Positions 28,787-42,207 of a DNA stretch of 43,842 bases are shown here, one piece after another. Where the stretch lies: the NCBI RefSeq assembly GCF_004336985.1, contig NZ_SJUO01000009.1:1-43842 (forward strand), given 5' to 3'. How positions within the stretch are numbered: the first letter of the stretch is position 1; every line of letters begins with the position of its first letter. The position numbers and the translations under genes were made by a program. This DNA comes from Exiguobacterium sp. SL-9 (GTDB lineage: Bacteria; Bacillota; Bacilli; Exiguobacteriales; Exiguobacteriaceae). The notes below the pieces were generated by a model, which was not told the origin of the DNA, ran no database searches, and was given only the letters and a program-made list of their open reading frames with translations.

Positions 28787-29611
28787 TCACTTTAAGAACT
28801 GTTCGACGTTTCCGCGCGAAATCGTGACAAGCCCTTCATCTGAATCGACGTTCGTCAATTTCATCAAACTGACGTATTCGCTCACCATCTTCTTCTCGGC
28901 GCCTTCCGCTTCCATGAGAACACCGACACCCGCAAGATTCGCCTCGAATTCGTTCAAGAGACTCATCATCCCGCGAATCGTACCACCGGCTTTCATAAAG
29001 TCATCAATCAATAGGACGTTCGCGCCACGAGGCAGACTGCGACGAGCGAGCGCCATCGTACGAATCGCCTTTGATGAGCCCGAGACGTAGTTGATGCTAA
29101 CCGTTGAGCCTTCGGTGACACGACTATCAGAGCGAACGATGACGAACGGGACACCAAGTTGCTCGGCGACAGCATAAGCGAGCGGAATCCCTTTTGTCGC
29201 GATCGTCATGACGACATCGACTTTTCGATCGGCGAACACGGATGCAAAGACTTGCCCCATCGGCTTCACTTGACTTGGGTTACCAAGGACATCTGTCAAA
29301 TAGAGGTACCCTCCCGGAAGCAGGCGTTCCGGTTTCGACAACTGTTCACACAAGCCATCGATCATCGAGAGCGACTTTTCCTTGCTCCATCCTGGAATAA
29401 ACATGACACCCCCGGCTGCTCCTGGCACTGTGACAAGTTTTCCGGTACCATCATGCGAAAGCATTTCACTGACGATGACCAAATCTTCACTGATCGATGA
29501 CTTAGCTGCTTTATAACGACTCGAAAACATCGATAATGAGACAAGCTGGTGTGGATGGTCCAGCAAATAACGGGTCATATCGACAAGACGACCACTTCTA
29601 CGAATTTTCAT
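28787..29611 (-). CDS. purR: Purine operon repressor PurR (Bacillus type)
   Basis: PurR represses purine synthesis and transport genes; PRPP relieves repression. The 274-residue protein has an N-terminal winged helix (about 1-75: RRSGRLVDMTRYLLDHPHQL) and a phosphoribosyltransferase-like effector domain with the PRPP-binding VLLIDDFMKAGGT motif. It is unrelated to the LacI-type PurR of enterics. AAGGGGA precedes the ATG. Its promoter carries two inverted CGAATG elements, consistent with autoregulation. In B. subtilis yabJ follows it; here spoVG comes next. Confidence 0.97.
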   Translation of the reverse strand: MKIRRSGRLVDMTRYLLDHPHQLVSLSMFSSRYKAAKSSISEDLVIVSEMLSHDGTGKLVTVPGAAGGVMFIPGWSKEKSLSMIDGLCEQLSKPERLLPGGYLYLTDVLGNPSQVKPMGQVFASVFADRKVDVVMTIATKGIPLAYAVAEQLGVPFVIVRSDSRVTEGSTVSINYVSGSSKAIRTMALARRSLPRGANVLLIDDFMKAGGTIRGMMSLLNEFEANLAGVGVLMEAEGAEKKMVSEYVSLMKLTNVDSDEGLVTISRGNVEQFLK

Positions 29612-29642
29612 ACGGATTCCCCTTCACTTCTTCAATAATAAA

Positions 29643-29677
29643 CGAATGTTCTAAACAGAATATATCACTCTCATTCG
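29643..29677 (-). promoter_or_regulatory. Inverted CGAATG pair at the purR promoter (PurR operator candidate)
   Basis: CGAATG on the plus strand (29643-29648) and on the minus strand (29672-29677) face each other with 23 bp between. Each lies in an A/T-rich context with the CGAA core of Bacillus PurBoxes (consensus AWWWCCGAACWWT), though several flanking positions differ. The pair brackets the purR -10 box. Confidence 0.4.
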
Positions 29678-29688
29678 TCTTTGTTCAA
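29659..29688 (-). promoter_or_regulatory. purR promoter
   Basis: On the minus strand, TTGAAC (29683-29688), an 18-bp spacer and TATATT (29659-29664). The -35 overlaps the ispE stop region. Confidence 0.55.
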
Positions 29689-30548
29689 TGTTTTTTGCCG
29701 AGAATCCGAACGACGAACACTTCAGGACAAAATCCTTTCAGACCATTATAGACACGATGTGCTTTTTGCTCGTGCTCAATCAATGCGAACACCGTCGGCC
29801 CACTGCCACTCATGAGCACCCCATCCGCTCCACAGTGGAGCATCGTCTCTTTGATTTGGCGAACTTCCGGATGAAGTTCGAGCGTGACCGCCTCGAGGGC
29901 GTTCCCGAGATGTGAACAGATGCCCTCGAAATCACGATCCCGAATCGCCATGACCATCGCCTCGGTGTTCGGATGGACAATCTTCTCCATCTGCACGGCA
30001 CGATAGACGTCAGCAGTCGACACGCCGATTTTCGGCTTCGCCAATACGACGTAGCACGGCGGCGGTGATGGAATCGTCTCTAACTGTTCGCCGCGACCGC
30101 GCGCGATCGCAGTTCCTCCCATGACACAAAACGATACGTCCGATCCAACGGCGGCCCCGAGTTCGGCCAACTCTTCTAACGAAAGGCCGAGGTCGAACAG
30201 TTCGTTCATCCCCCGAAGTGTAGCCGCCGCGTCGCTCGAGCCGCCGGCCAATCCTGCCGCGACCGGGATTTGCTTGTCTAATACAATTTCGACGCCTTGT
30301 TTGATGTTGAATCGCTTCCGTAACAGCTCAGCCGCACGATAAGCTAAATTTCGATGGTCGTTCGGCACATAGGCATGCTCGGACTGAATCCGAATCTCAT
30401 CCGTATCGAGCACGGTCAATTCCAACCGGTCCGATAAGTCTACTGTCGTCATTACCATTTCCACTTCATGATAGCCGTCCGTCCGCTTCCCAAGGACATC
30501 GAGCGTCAAGTTGATTTTTGCCGGCGCTTTCACACTGATCGTGCGCAT
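29685..30548 (-). CDS. ispE: 4-diphosphocytidyl-2-C-methyl-D-erythritol kinase
   Basis: IspE is the fourth enzyme of the MEP pathway to isoprenoid precursors and phosphorylates CDP-methylerythritol with ATP. The 287-residue GHMP kinase has [12 protein letters not shown] at residues 6-17, the phosphate loop [15 protein letters not shown], and a C-terminal [17 protein letters not shown] 30548 has AAGGGTGA upstream and matches the B. subtilis start; the longer frame to 30641 is rejected because its first codons overlap the veg terminator. sspF, present between veg and ispE in B. subtilis, is missing. Confidence 0.97.
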   Translation of the reverse strand: MRTISVKAPAKINLTLDVLGKRTDGYHEVEMVMTTVDLSDRLELTVLDTDEIRIQSEHAYVPNDHRNLAYRAAELLRKRFNIKQGVEIVLDKQIPVAAGLAGGSSDAAATLRGMNELFDLGLSLEELAELGAAVGSDVSFCVMGGTAIARGRGEQLETIPSPPPCYVVLAKPKIGVSTADVYRAVQMEKIVHPNTEAMVMAIRDRDFEGICSHLGNALEAVTLELHPEVRQIKETMLHCGADGVLMSGSGPTVFALIEHEQKAHRVYNGLKGFCPEVFVVRILGKKH

Positions 30549-30604
30549 ATCGTTCACCCTTCCCATGTATCTCCTGTTCGCCATTGTACCGTAAACGAGC
30601 GCAC

Positions 30605-30642
30605 AAAAAAAGAAGCAGCTGCCAATGCATCCGCCCCTCATT
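30605..30642 (-). terminator. veg terminator
   Basis: On the minus strand GCGGATGC and GCAGCTGC pair around an ATTG loop with one mismatch, extended by wobble pairs, and a seven-T run follows. It lies just after the veg stop. Confidence 0.7.
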
Positions 30643-30648
30643 TATCGA

Positions 30649-30885
30649 TCAATTACTGAATTCAATTTTAACTGTATCCGTTAGGACATCAGCGTAGCTA
30701 TATGAGACACGTTCCACGTTATGGTGGTCTTCATCCAATTTGACGACGAACACCGCGGGATACGTCTCAACGAGCGTTCCAAACCGAGTAACGACTTTCT
30801 TACGACCGCCGTTTGCTTTCAACGTCAATCGTTCTCCAACATGCGATTCGAGTTTCTGTCTGATTTCTTGCAACGTCTTTGGCAT
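30649..30885 (-). CDS. veg: Veg protein
   Basis: Veg is a small, highly expressed Firmicute protein; in B. subtilis it promotes biofilm gene expression, probably by opposing SinR. The 78-residue product has the conserved GERLTLKANGGRKKVVTRFG (SH3-like fold) and ERVSYSYADVLTDTV blocks. ATG 30885 has GAGGTGA upstream; the longer frame to 30918 adds an unrelated Cys-containing start and is rejected. It has its own promoter and terminator. yabG, between rsmA and veg in B. subtilis, is missing. Confidence 0.95.
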   Translation of the reverse strand: MPKTLQEIRQKLESHVGERLTLKANGGRKKVVTRFGTLVETYPAVFVVKLDEDHHNVERVSYSYADVLTDTVKIEFSN

Positions 30886-30906
30886 ACGCTTCACCTCACT
30901 GTTACA

Positions 30907-30915
30907 AGTATAACA
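30907..30915 (-). promoter_or_regulatory. veg promoter, extended -10
   Basis: The minus strand reads TGTTATACT (TATACT at 30907-30912 with the TGn extension), about 22 bases before the veg start, with a T-rich upstream region and only a weak -35 (TTTATT). Confidence 0.5.
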
Positions 30916-30967
30916 CATTCAAAAAAGAAAATAAAGATTAATATTATATCGATTCGTTATCCGGTCG

Positions 30968-32395
<1,428 letters not shown>

Positions 32396-32403
<8 letters not shown>

Positions 32404-33703
32404 CATCATTTCCTTCTTTCTCTTCTTGCTTCGGGATGACCCAAATCGTGAGCGGTTTACGTCCAAACGTCACCGCTTCTTCTTTCGTGTCCATCATCAC
32501 ATCAATCTTATGCCCTTTGATCGCACTGCCCGTATCTAAGGCAATCGCCATGCCAAATCCTTCGACATACACACGTGTGCCAAGGGGAATAACAGCTGGA
32601 TCGACAGCAATGATTCGCATCCCTTCATACAAGATCGTGTCCGTTACATCATAACCGCTGCGGGTCAGTACCCTGCCGTCAAATGTGACCGTGTCTTCCG
32701 CATTGTTCGTATACGCCGTCGCTTCGACAAGAAGTTGTTTCGCGGAGGTGAAATCCAGAGCATCCTCGGCTCGAGGCGTCTCTTCGATTTTAATCTCCGC
32801 CTCTTCTCGAAACGGGCTCGACGGTTCGAGTGTGGCTGTCGTCTCTTGATTCGTTACCGGTTCCGTCTCCGGGTCGGCCACGACTTTCGTCCCACGTTTA
32901 ATGATTTGTGGACGTACAGTCTGTAATACGTCAACGCTCGTTTCGGTCCGATTTGTAATTGTACCATTTTCCACTGTTAGTGCATACCGCGTCCGTTCGA
33001 GTCCTGGGATGCCGACTTGTACGACTTCGGTCTCTCCAATTTCGAGCGTGTCGTCCTCTTCCATGACGATTTCAAACGGGATCAGACGACTTTCATATTG
33101 TACGACGTCTCGACTCACGTTGACGGTGATGGTCATGCCCTCACGTACCGGTGTCGTTAGCGCCGGGACGACCGTATCTTGGTCAGAAATCGTGACATTC
33201 GCTTCTTGTAGCGCCTGTTCGACAGTTTGAGCCATCGTATACAAGGTGTTTGCCTCGTCCCCGACAATGACATCAAGGGCGACGACAGGCTGGTAACGAA
33301 TTGTCATCCCTGATGTGACCGGTGCACGTATGCCCGGATACACATCGTCCCCTTCACGCACACTTACTCCATAGCGAAGTAATACGTCTTCGACGGTGCG
33401 TTCGCGCGTTTCGATCGTCTCAACTTGCCCGTAACCGATTTGAAGCGATACGGTGCGGGCCCGCTCAATCTGAATCACTCGATCCATCGGGATGTCGGCA
33501 CTTAAGGCGGGCGTCACCACATCCGCCTCGTCAATGACAATACCGGTCTCTTCAAGCACCTCTAATACCGACTCGCTGCGACTCTCGTACACGGTCGTCA
33601 CACCGTCGTCCACGATGGTGATCGGTTCAGGCTGCATCGCCATATACGCGAACACCGCCGTCGCTACGACACCAATACTCAATATGATGCGCCTGAACAT
33701 CAT
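32396..33703 (-). CDS. yabE: YabE-like cell-wall protein with DUF348, G5 and 3D domains
   Basis: This 435-residue exported protein has an N-terminal signal anchor (FRRIILSIGVVATAVFAYMAM), three DUF348 repeats (about 30-185), a G5 domain (about 200-275), a Thr/Glu/Pro-rich linker, and a C-terminal 3D domain (about 335-425). The 3D domain carries the three aspartates in AVDP, ALDTG and KIDV. The 3D/Rpf-like fold is that of MltA lytic transglycosylases; B. subtilis YabE and YocH belong to the Sps/Rpf muralytic group. It overlaps tatD by 4 nt and rnmV by 8 nt, so it is coupled to RNA-processing genes, as in Bacillus. Confidence 0.93.
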
Positions 33704-34467
33704 GGGAGACGAAATAGACGCTTCGCATTGGCTGTCGTTGCTTCAGCGAGCGCATCATAGGACATGTCGCGCAATGATGCAATCTCTTCGGCGACATATG
33801 TGACGTAAGCTGGTTCGTTCCGCTTACCTCGGAACGGTGTCGGCGTTAAATACGGACAGTCCGTCTCGACAAGGAGACGATCGAGCGGCACTTGTTGCGC
33901 CACTGCCTTCGGGACTTTCGCATTTTTAAACGTCACCGGTCCTCCGAGCGAGATGTAGAAGTTTAGACGCAGACAGCGTTCCAACAGTTCGACAGACATG
34001 CTGTAACTATGGAACACACCACCGACCGCTTCGGCGTGTTCTTCCTCTAAAATATCGAGCACGTCGGCTGTCGCTTCCCGATTATGAATCACAATCGGCA
34101 TGTTCGTCCGCTTCGCGATGGCGATTTGCTGACGGAATACGCGTTGTTGGACCTCTTTCTCCGATTTGTCCCAATGGTAATCGAGTCCGATTTCTCCAAG
34201 CGCCATCACTTTCGGATGGGCCATTAACGTCTCGATTCTCTGCAAATCAGCATCCGTACAATCGACGGCATCGACCGGGTGCCACCCAACGATGGCGTAA
34301 ATATCCTCATACGTTTCCGCGAGTTCGATTGCCCGCGTGATGGTCGGATTATCGAATCCGACGACGAGCATCGGGGAAACGCCCGCAGCACGAGCCCGCT
34401 CGATTGTCGCTTCGACGTCCTCATTGAATTGCTCGGCATTGATATGGGTATGCGTATCAATCAACAT
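33700..34467 (-). CDS. tatD: TatD family metal-dependent DNase (YabD)
   Basis: TatD proteins are metal-dependent hydrolases with 3'-5' DNase activity. The 255-residue TIM barrel has DTHTHIN at the N-terminus (first metal site), GEIGLDYHW, IVIHNREA, HSYS and ETDCPYLTP (last metal aspartate). AAGGAGG precedes ATG 34467; the frame is open to 34491. It lies between metG and yabE, as in B. subtilis. The in vivo role is uncertain for most TatD proteins. Confidence 0.95.
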   Translation of the reverse strand: MLIDTHTHINAEQFNEDVEATIERARAAGVSPMLVVGFDNPTITRAIELAETYEDIYAIVGWHPVDAVDCTDADLQRIETLMAHPKVMALGEIGLDYHWDKSEKEVQQRVFRQQIAIAKRTNMPIVIHNREATADVLDILEEEHAEAVGGVFHSYSMSVELLERCLRLNFYISLGGPVTFKNAKVPKAVAQQVPLDRLLVETDCPYLTPTPFRGKRNEPAYVTYVAEEIASLRDMSYDALAEATTANAKRLFRLP

Positions 34468-34490
34468 GATGCTTCCTCCTTCTATAGACA

Positions 34491-34514
34491 AAGAGGGAGA
34501 CCGAAGTCTCCCCC
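34491..34514 (-). terminator. Hairpin after metG
   Basis: A 7-bp stem GGGAGAC/GTCTCCC closes a TTCG tetraloop on the minus strand (34495-34512), followed by TCTTTGTC. The T-tract is poor, so it may attenuate rather than stop transcription into tatD, or stabilise the metG 3' end. Confidence 0.5.
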
Positions 34515-34520
34515 AAACGA

Positions 34521-36569
<2,049 letters not shown>

Positions 36570-36699
36570 TTATTCCCTCATTAAAAATGTTCCAGATAAA
36601 CCCTTTCTTTGTTTCAGGTCCTAACTTTCGGGGAATTTTAGGTATATATCACTCTTACATCGTCATTTTTCGAAAATGTAGATTTCCAATAGTAAGCAG

Positions 36700-36728
36700 T
36701 TGACTACAATTGGAAAGTTTAGTATGCT
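36700..36728 (+). promoter_or_regulatory. abrB promoter
   Basis: On the plus strand, TTGACT (36700-36705), a 17-bp spacer and TATGCT (36723-36728). TTTCCAAT (36683-36690) and ATTGGAAA (36709-36716) flank the -35. Confidence 0.75.
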
Positions 36729-36745
36729 TTTTGCTGTAGTAACAT

Positions 36746-36762
36746 TGTCGAATTTTGACGAC
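36746..36762 (+). promoter_or_regulatory. Tandem Spo0A-box-like heptamers downstream of the abrB start site
   Basis: TGTCGAA (36746-36752) and TGACGAC (36756-36762) lie exactly 10 bp apart just after the abrB promoter. The B. subtilis abrB promoter carries two such 0A boxes in the same place, where Spo0A~P represses it. A third, inverted TGTCGAA lies at 36780-36786. Confidence 0.6.
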
Positions 36763-36808
36763 TCATGTCACCAAGAGATTTCGACACCATTGGAGGAGGA
36801 AACACAAA

Positions 36809-37102
36809 ATGAAATCTACAGGTATCGTACGGAAAGTTGATGAGCTCGGTCGTGTCGTTATTCCAATCGAATTACGCCGCACACTCGGGATCGCTGAGAA
36901 AGACGCTCTTGAAATCTACGTCGACAACGAACAAATCGTATTGAAAAAATATAAACCGAATATGACTTGTCAAGTGACGGGCGAAGTATCGGACGACAAC
37001 TTCAAGTTGGCAGACGGTAAATTGATCCTTTCACCAGAAGGCGCGCAACGCGTTCTCGTCGAGTTGAAAAACATGCTCGAAAACTACTACAGCGAAGAGT
37101 AA
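36809..37102 (+). CDS. abrB: Transition-state regulator AbrB
   Basis: AbrB is a DNA-binding global regulator that represses many stationary-phase genes during growth. The 97-residue protein has the swapped-hairpin AbrB DNA-binding domain (MKSTGIVRKVDELGRVVIPI through about residue 50) and a C-terminal oligomerisation half (CQVTGEVSDDNFKLADGKLI, including the conserved Cys). It is nearly identical to B. subtilis AbrB over the first 65 residues. GGAGGAGG precedes ATG 36809; the frame is open to 36755. It is the only plus-strand gene and converges on rsmI. Confidence 0.97.
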   Translation: MKSTGIVRKVDELGRVVIPIELRRTLGIAEKDALEIYVDNEQIVLKKYKPNMTCQVTGEVSDDNFKLADGKLILSPEGAQRVLVELKNMLENYYSEE

Positions 37103-37130
37103 GCAAGGGATTCCTTGCTTACTCTTTTTT
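37097..37130. terminator. Convergent abrB/rsmI terminator
   Basis: A 12-bp perfect stem (GAGTAAGCAAGG with CCTTGCTTACTC, loop GATT) is followed by TTTTTT on the plus strand. It contains the stop codons of both abrB and rsmI, so the two genes share it. Confidence 0.93.
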
Positions 37131-37988
37131 GTCCACTTGATGATAGGCATCGTAAACCTCGCTGCGCGACAGACCTCGTTCTTTAGCGGCTTGTTTAATG
37201 GCCGCGTTCGGTTTCAATCCGTCCTCGATATAACGATCGACGTGCTCGAGCGGCGATAACGCCTCCCACCAGTCGTGTGTCGGTGCCGCTTCCGTCGAGC
37301 CAGCCACCATGACGACGAACTCACCACGTACTTCGCCTTCACACCAGACTAGCGCTTCTTCTACCGTCCCACGTAAAAACTCTTCAAACGTTTTCGTCAA
37401 CTCGCGTCCGAGAACGATTTGCCGATTGCCGAACACGTCCTGGATCCCGGTTAACATCTCTTTCAACCGATGCGGCGCCTCATAAAAAATGATGGTGCCC
37501 GGCTCGTATTGCAACGACGTCAATATGTCGAGACGTTCTTTCTTTTTACGCGGTAAAAAGCCGTAGTACAAGAACCGCTCGGTCGCAAGACCTGAAGCGA
37601 CAAGCGCCGTGAGCGCTGCGTTCGCACCCGGTAGGACGACGACGGGGAGCTTCGCCGAGATGGCCAACCGCACGAGATCACTCCCGGGGTCCGAAATACC
37701 CGGCATGCCAGCGTCTGAGACGATGGCAATCGACTTACCTGCCTCGATGTCTTCAATCAGGCGTGGTCCGCTCACGTGCTTGTTGTGCTCGTGATAGCTG
37801 ACCAGCTTCGTTTCGATTCCAAAATGACGGCACAATTTCATCGTTTGCCGCGTGTCTTCGGCTGCAATCAAATCCACTTCCCCTAGAATTCGAACCGCTC
37901 GGTACGTCATATCTTCTAAATTTCCGATTGGCGTCGGCACAACGTAGAGCGTGGGTCCGTCAGTCTGATAACTTTTTTGTGAGTTCAT
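37119..37988 (-). CDS. rsmI: 16S rRNA (cytidine1402-2'-O)-methyltransferase
   Basis: RsmI adds a 2'-O-methyl group to C1402 in the 16S decoding centre. The 289-residue protein has the tetrapyrrole-methylase fold: [45 protein letters not shown] and a C-terminal RsmI extension. GGAGGGG precedes ATG 37988. It overlaps yazA by 29 nt. The stop codon lies inside the convergent terminator with abrB. Confidence 0.96.
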   Translation of the reverse strand: MNSQKSYQTDGPTLYVVPTPIGNLEDMTYRAVRILGEVDLIAAEDTRQTMKLCRHFGIETKLVSYHEHNKHVSGPRLIEDIEAGKSIAIVSDAGMPGISDPGSDLVRLAISAKLPVVVLPGANAALTALVASGLATERFLYYGFLPRKKKERLDILTSLQYEPGTIIFYEAPHRLKEMLTGIQDVFGNRQIVLGRELTKTFEEFLRGTVEEALVWCEGEVRGEFVVMVAGSTEAAPTHDWWEALSPLEHVDRYIEDGLKPNAAIKQAAKERGLSRSEVYDAYHQVDKKE

Positions 37989-38238
37989 TACTCGTCCCCT
38001 CCATCAATTGCTGTTTTTGAGCCCGAGTGAGTTGTTTGATGGACCATTCATACTGCATGGCCGCACGCTTCGTCTCGAACGACTTGACGTACCGTAACGT
38101 CACTGGGAGACGGGCTCGCGTGTATTTCGCACCTTTTCCTGCGTTATGCGTCTCCATCCGTTTTTCCACATTTGTCGTATACCCGGTGTAATACGTGCCA
38201 TCCTGACACTCAAGGATGTACGCGTAGTGTTTACGCAT
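37960..38238 (-). CDS. yazA: GIY-YIG domain protein YazA (UPF0213)
   Basis: The 92-residue protein is a single-domain GIY-YIG protein: [19 protein letters not shown] carries the two tyrosine elements, followed by the arginine in [24 protein letters not shown] domains are nuclease folds, but UPF0213 has no settled function. It sits between a tRNA methyltransferase and an rRNA methyltransferase as in B. subtilis, overlapping them by 8 and 29 nt. ATG 38238 has only a weak ribosome-binding site, so translation is probably coupled; the longer frame to 38325 lies inside the upstream gene. Confidence 0.92.
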   Translation of the reverse strand: MRKHYAYILECQDGTYYTGYTTNVEKRMETHNAGKGAKYTRARLPVTLRYVKSFETKRAAMQYEWSIKQLTRAQKQQLMEGTSNELTKKLSD

Positions 38239-38965
38239 CGAGGATTGCCCGCATGTCACTCGTGTACGTATCATCTTCCTCATAAACGACAAACGGAGGT
38301 AAGATTGTGAGCCCTGCTTTTCCATCTTTTGACCCCTCTATTAACAATGTGTTCGCGTCTCGACCTTGTTTTGGGTAAACGAGTTGCATTCGCTTCGGTT
38401 CGATCCGATACGCCCGCATGAGCGTTATAATATCGAGCAGTCGCTCTGGCCGATGGACGAAGGCTACCTTCCCACCCGGCTTAACGAGCTGGCTGGCTGA
38501 ACGGATACAGTCTTCTAACGTGCAGAGCACTTCATGACGCGCAATCGTATGGTGCTCATTTTGATTACGGAGTGATGTCTCGTTCGCCAAAAAGTAAGGC
38601 GGGTTACACGTGACGACGTCATACCGGGCATGCCCTAATACGCTTGCCGCATGTTTCACATCCCCTTCAACGATATGAAGCCTGTCGTCTAGATCATTGA
38701 CGCCAATGCTCCGGTTCGCCATATCGACGAGACGAGGCTGGATTTCAACGCCCGTGACCGTCCCTTTCGTCCGATACGATAAAAAGAGTGGAATCGCTCC
38801 CGTGCCGGCGCACAAATCAACGAGCTTCCCTTTTTGAATCGGAACCCACACAAATTCGGCGAGCAGCACCGCATCCAATGAAAATGAAAACACATCATCA
38901 CTTTGAATGATTTTTCCGGGACGTCCCAACAGATCATCAAGACGTTCCCCTTGTTTTACAGTCAC
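38231..38965 (-). CDS. yabB: tRNA1(Val) (adenine37-N6)-methyltransferase family protein (YabB)
   Basis: This 244-residue SAM methyltransferase has the SAM-binding [15 protein letters not shown], the acidic [13 protein letters not shown] and the N6-adenine signature VTCNPPYF, placing it with TrmN6/YfiC, which methylates A37 of tRNA-Val. The exact substrate in Bacillales is by homology. The GTG start at 38965 has AGGAGGG seven bases upstream. It heads the yabB-yazA-rsmI group, after a hairpin that separates it from yabA. Confidence 0.93.
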   Translation of the reverse strand: MTVKQGERLDDLLGRPGKIIQSDDVFSFSLDAVLLAEFVWVPIQKGKLVDLCAGTGAIPLFLSYRTKGTVTGVEIQPRLVDMANRSIGVNDLDDRLHIVEGDVKHAASVLGHARYDVVTCNPPYFLANETSLRNQNEHHTIARHEVLCTLEDCIRSASQLVKPGGKVAFVHRPERLLDIITLMRAYRIEPKRMQLVYPKQGRDANTLLIEGSKDGKAGLTILPPFVVYEEDDTYTSDMRAILDA

Positions 38966-38990
38966 GCCATTTCCCTCCTACATAACGTAC

Positions 38991-39028
38991 AAAGGCGACG
39001 GACGGGTGTATGCCCGTCTATCGCCCCT
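38991..39028 (-). terminator. yabA terminator
   Basis: On the minus strand GGCGA, a mismatch, then GACGGG pair with CCCGTC, a mismatch, and TCGCC, followed by TTTGT. It lies immediately after the yabA stop. The T-tract is short, so some read-through is likely. Confidence 0.65.
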
Positions 39029-39031
39029 TTA

Positions 39032-39367
39032 TTAATGTTTATTTAGCATTGACATGCAGAACAGACAATCTCCATCTTTTCTGACTTGTCCATAGTGCAG
39101 GTTGCAGATATGAAACCCTTCTTGATATAATGCCGCCAAATTGTTTTGTCCTTTTCCGGACAAGGCAATTTGAGGATCGCCGTCGGGTGTATCGACTTCT
39201 GCGAGTTGCTCCACTTTTTCGCGCAAATGATGGTTTTCGAGATACATGTGTTGGTTTTCTTCGAGCAAGTAGGCGAGTTGCTCTTTGAGCACCCCTAAAT
39301 GCTCCGTCAACAATTGCATCTGTTGCTCGATCGCGTCGACCCGCATCATGACTTCCTTTTTATCCAT
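39032..39367 (-). CDS. yabA: Replication initiation control protein YabA
   Basis: YabA restrains replication initiation by binding DnaA and the DnaN clamp. The 111-residue protein has an N-terminal tetramerising coiled coil (about 1-57, [20 protein letters not shown]) and a C-terminal zinc domain with His86, Cys88, Cys101 and Cys104 (GFHICN, then GDCLFCMS). The family starts MDKKE, so ATG 39367 is preferred; a GTG at 39376 is possible, and neither has an ideal ribosome-binding site. It lies 23 bases after ricT. Its clamp-related neighbours (holB, tmk) fit a replication theme. Confidence 0.94.
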   Translation of the reverse strand: MDKKEVMMRVDAIEQQMQLLTEHLGVLKEQLAYLLEENQHMYLENHHLREKVEQLAEVDTPDGDPQIALSGKGQNNLAALYQEGFHICNLHYGQVRKDGDCLFCMSMLNKH

Positions 39368-39390
39368 TCTTTCCACTGCTCAGCACCCCA

Positions 39391-40221
39391 TCACTGTTTC
39401 AACGGTTTTCGTTTGACTGCACCGACTTCAACGAGTTCGTCGATTGTATACGTCACAACACGGGTTCGATCATTCAATTCGACTTGAATCAACTGATCCA
39501 AGATGTTGAGACCGATGACACGTCCGTCACCTTCTGGAATTTTGATTCGTTTTCCGACGTCTGGCAAATCCCGCTTCAATTCTTCATACGTATCATTCTC
39601 GTATTTCAGACAGCACATGAGACGACCACATACACCGGAGATCTTATTCGGGTTCAAGGATAGATTCTGATCCTTAGCCATCTTAATGGATACCGGTTCA
39701 AATTCCCCTAAGAACGAGGAGCAACACAACACACGACCACAAGGTCCGATTCCGCTCAAGAGTTTGGCTTCATCTCGAACTCCGATTTGACGAAGTTCGA
39801 TGCGAGTCCGAAACACACTCGCCAAATCTTTGACAAGCTCACGGAAGTCAACACGGCCTTCTGCCGTGAAATAAAAGATGACTTTATTACGATCAAATGT
39901 ATACTCAACATCTACTAACTTCATCTCAAGTCGATGTTCACGAATTTTTTCTTCACAGACGGCGTGAGCGTCAAAAGCAGCCAATCGATTGTCTCGTACG
40001 ATTTCGGCATCTTTTGAATCAGCGACACGAAGGATTGTCTTTAGCGGTAAAACCACTTCGTCTTCACCAAGTTGTTTACCAACTTGGACGATTTCACCGT
40101 ATTCGATGCCTCGTACCGTCTCTACGATGACATGGTCCCCACGTTCAAGCGTTGCTTCGCCTGGTGAAAAGTAATAGATTTTTCCCGCTTCTTTAAAACG
40201 GACTCCAACTACTTCAAGCAC
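39391..40221 (-). CDS. ricT: RicT (YaaT), PSP1-domain RNase Y specificity factor
   Basis: RicT works with RicA and RicF as an Fe-S-carrying complex that directs RNase Y; in B. subtilis it affects competence, sporulation and biofilms. The 276-residue protein has the PSP1 domain (about 60-150), and the cysteine clusters GPCGRVLCCSSF and GVCGRLMCC that ligate the clusters. The start is GTG 40221, with AAAGGATAGGAG just upstream. It follows holB by six bases. The partner genes are not in this window. Confidence 0.95.
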   Translation of the reverse strand: MLEVVGVRFKEAGKIYYFSPGEATLERGDHVIVETVRGIEYGEIVQVGKQLGEDEVVLPLKTILRVADSKDAEIVRDNRLAAFDAHAVCEEKIREHRLEMKLVDVEYTFDRNKVIFYFTAEGRVDFRELVKDLASVFRTRIELRQIGVRDEAKLLSGIGPCGRVLCCSSFLGEFEPVSIKMAKDQNLSLNPNKISGVCGRLMCCLKYENDTYEELKRDLPDVGKRIKIPEGDGRVIGLNILDQLIQVELNDRTRVVTYTIDELVEVGAVKRKPLKQ

Positions 40222-40227
40222 GCTCTC

Positions 40228-41237
40228 CTATCCTTTCTGCAAATCGAACGTTAACCGTTCGAACGTTAATTGAGGATTGACGTTTGCCTCTAGTCGTCGA
40301 ATCGCCTCATGGACATACTCAATGGCATGGACGATTTTATGCACCGGACGATCTTTAACAAACGCGATATAAAGCGCTTGTTCTTTCGTAAATAACTCCG
40401 GGACATAATCTGTTCGTACTTTGAAATGGAGCGCTTGCTCCAACCAGTTTTCGAACAGCTCGAGACCAACTCGCAACTCGTTCCGCCCTTTGAAATGGCC
40501 AAGCCATTTTTCCTGGGCGAATAAAAGTAATTCCTGCGGGCGTTTTGTCAATACTTCAACTAATTGTACCACTAGCCCGTACGCCTGTACAAACCAGTCG
40601 TTGTGAAGCGCCTCACGCGCATCTTCCCATTTCGGATACGTCTGTAAGGCAAGACGTGCCAAATCGCTTGTACACTGCGCTTCCGTTACTAACGTTTCTA
40701 CGAGTCGCTCCCGATCAATCGGACGGAACACTAAATGCTGAGCTCGCGAACGGATTGTCGGCAAAAGGAGTTGTGGCTGGGTTGTTACTAAAATTGCTAG
40801 TTTCCCCACACCAGGCTCTTCAAAGAACTTCAATAGGCTGTTGGCGGCCTGTGGGGTCATTTTATGGGCTTGGTGAATGACATACACTTGACGGTCACCT
40901 TCTGCACCACGTAAAGACAAGTCACTCAATAGCTGTTGCACCTGTTCTTTCTTGATACTGGCCCCATCCGGTTCGACTTCCATGTAGTCGACAAGGTTTC
41001 CCGAATCCATCCGTCTACAGTTTCGGCAGCTACCACAAGGCTCTACCCCATCTGGCGACTCACAAAAAAGAGACTTCGCAAATAGTTGCGCCGTTTCAAT
41101 CAAATAAGGTTCATAGTCACCAGAGAAAATATAAGCGTGACCGACCTTTTGAGCAACAATCGAGTTTTCAATTACTTTCGCAATAACTGTTTGAGTTTTC
41201 GTCAATTCTTGAAAGCTCATATTCGTGACCGTTCCCA

Positions 41238-41238
<1 letters not shown>
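40228..41238 (-). CDS. holB: DNA polymerase III delta' subunit
   Basis: Delta' is part of the clamp loader that places DnaN on DNA. The 336-residue protein has the AAA+ fold with a four-Cys zinc module (Cys59, 68, 71, 74), QVYVIHQAHKMTPQAANSLLKFFEEPG and IRSRAQHLVF. Walker A is not recognisable (IFSGDYEPYLIET where Bacillus has a GxxGTGK loop) and the usual SRC triad reads SRA, so it should not bind or sense ATP in the usual way. The ATG at 41238 overlaps the darA stop (TAATG); ATG 41220 is an alternative. The yaaR gene, between darA and holB in B. subtilis, is missing. Confidence 0.94.
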
Positions 41239-42205
<967 letters not shown>

Positions 42206-42207
42206 GC

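Noticed and set aside
29641-29651. LexA (SOS) box upstream of purR
   Set aside because: CGAATGTTC lacks the four-base spacing of the Bacillus CGAAC-N4-GTTCG site; PurR-type elements explain it better.
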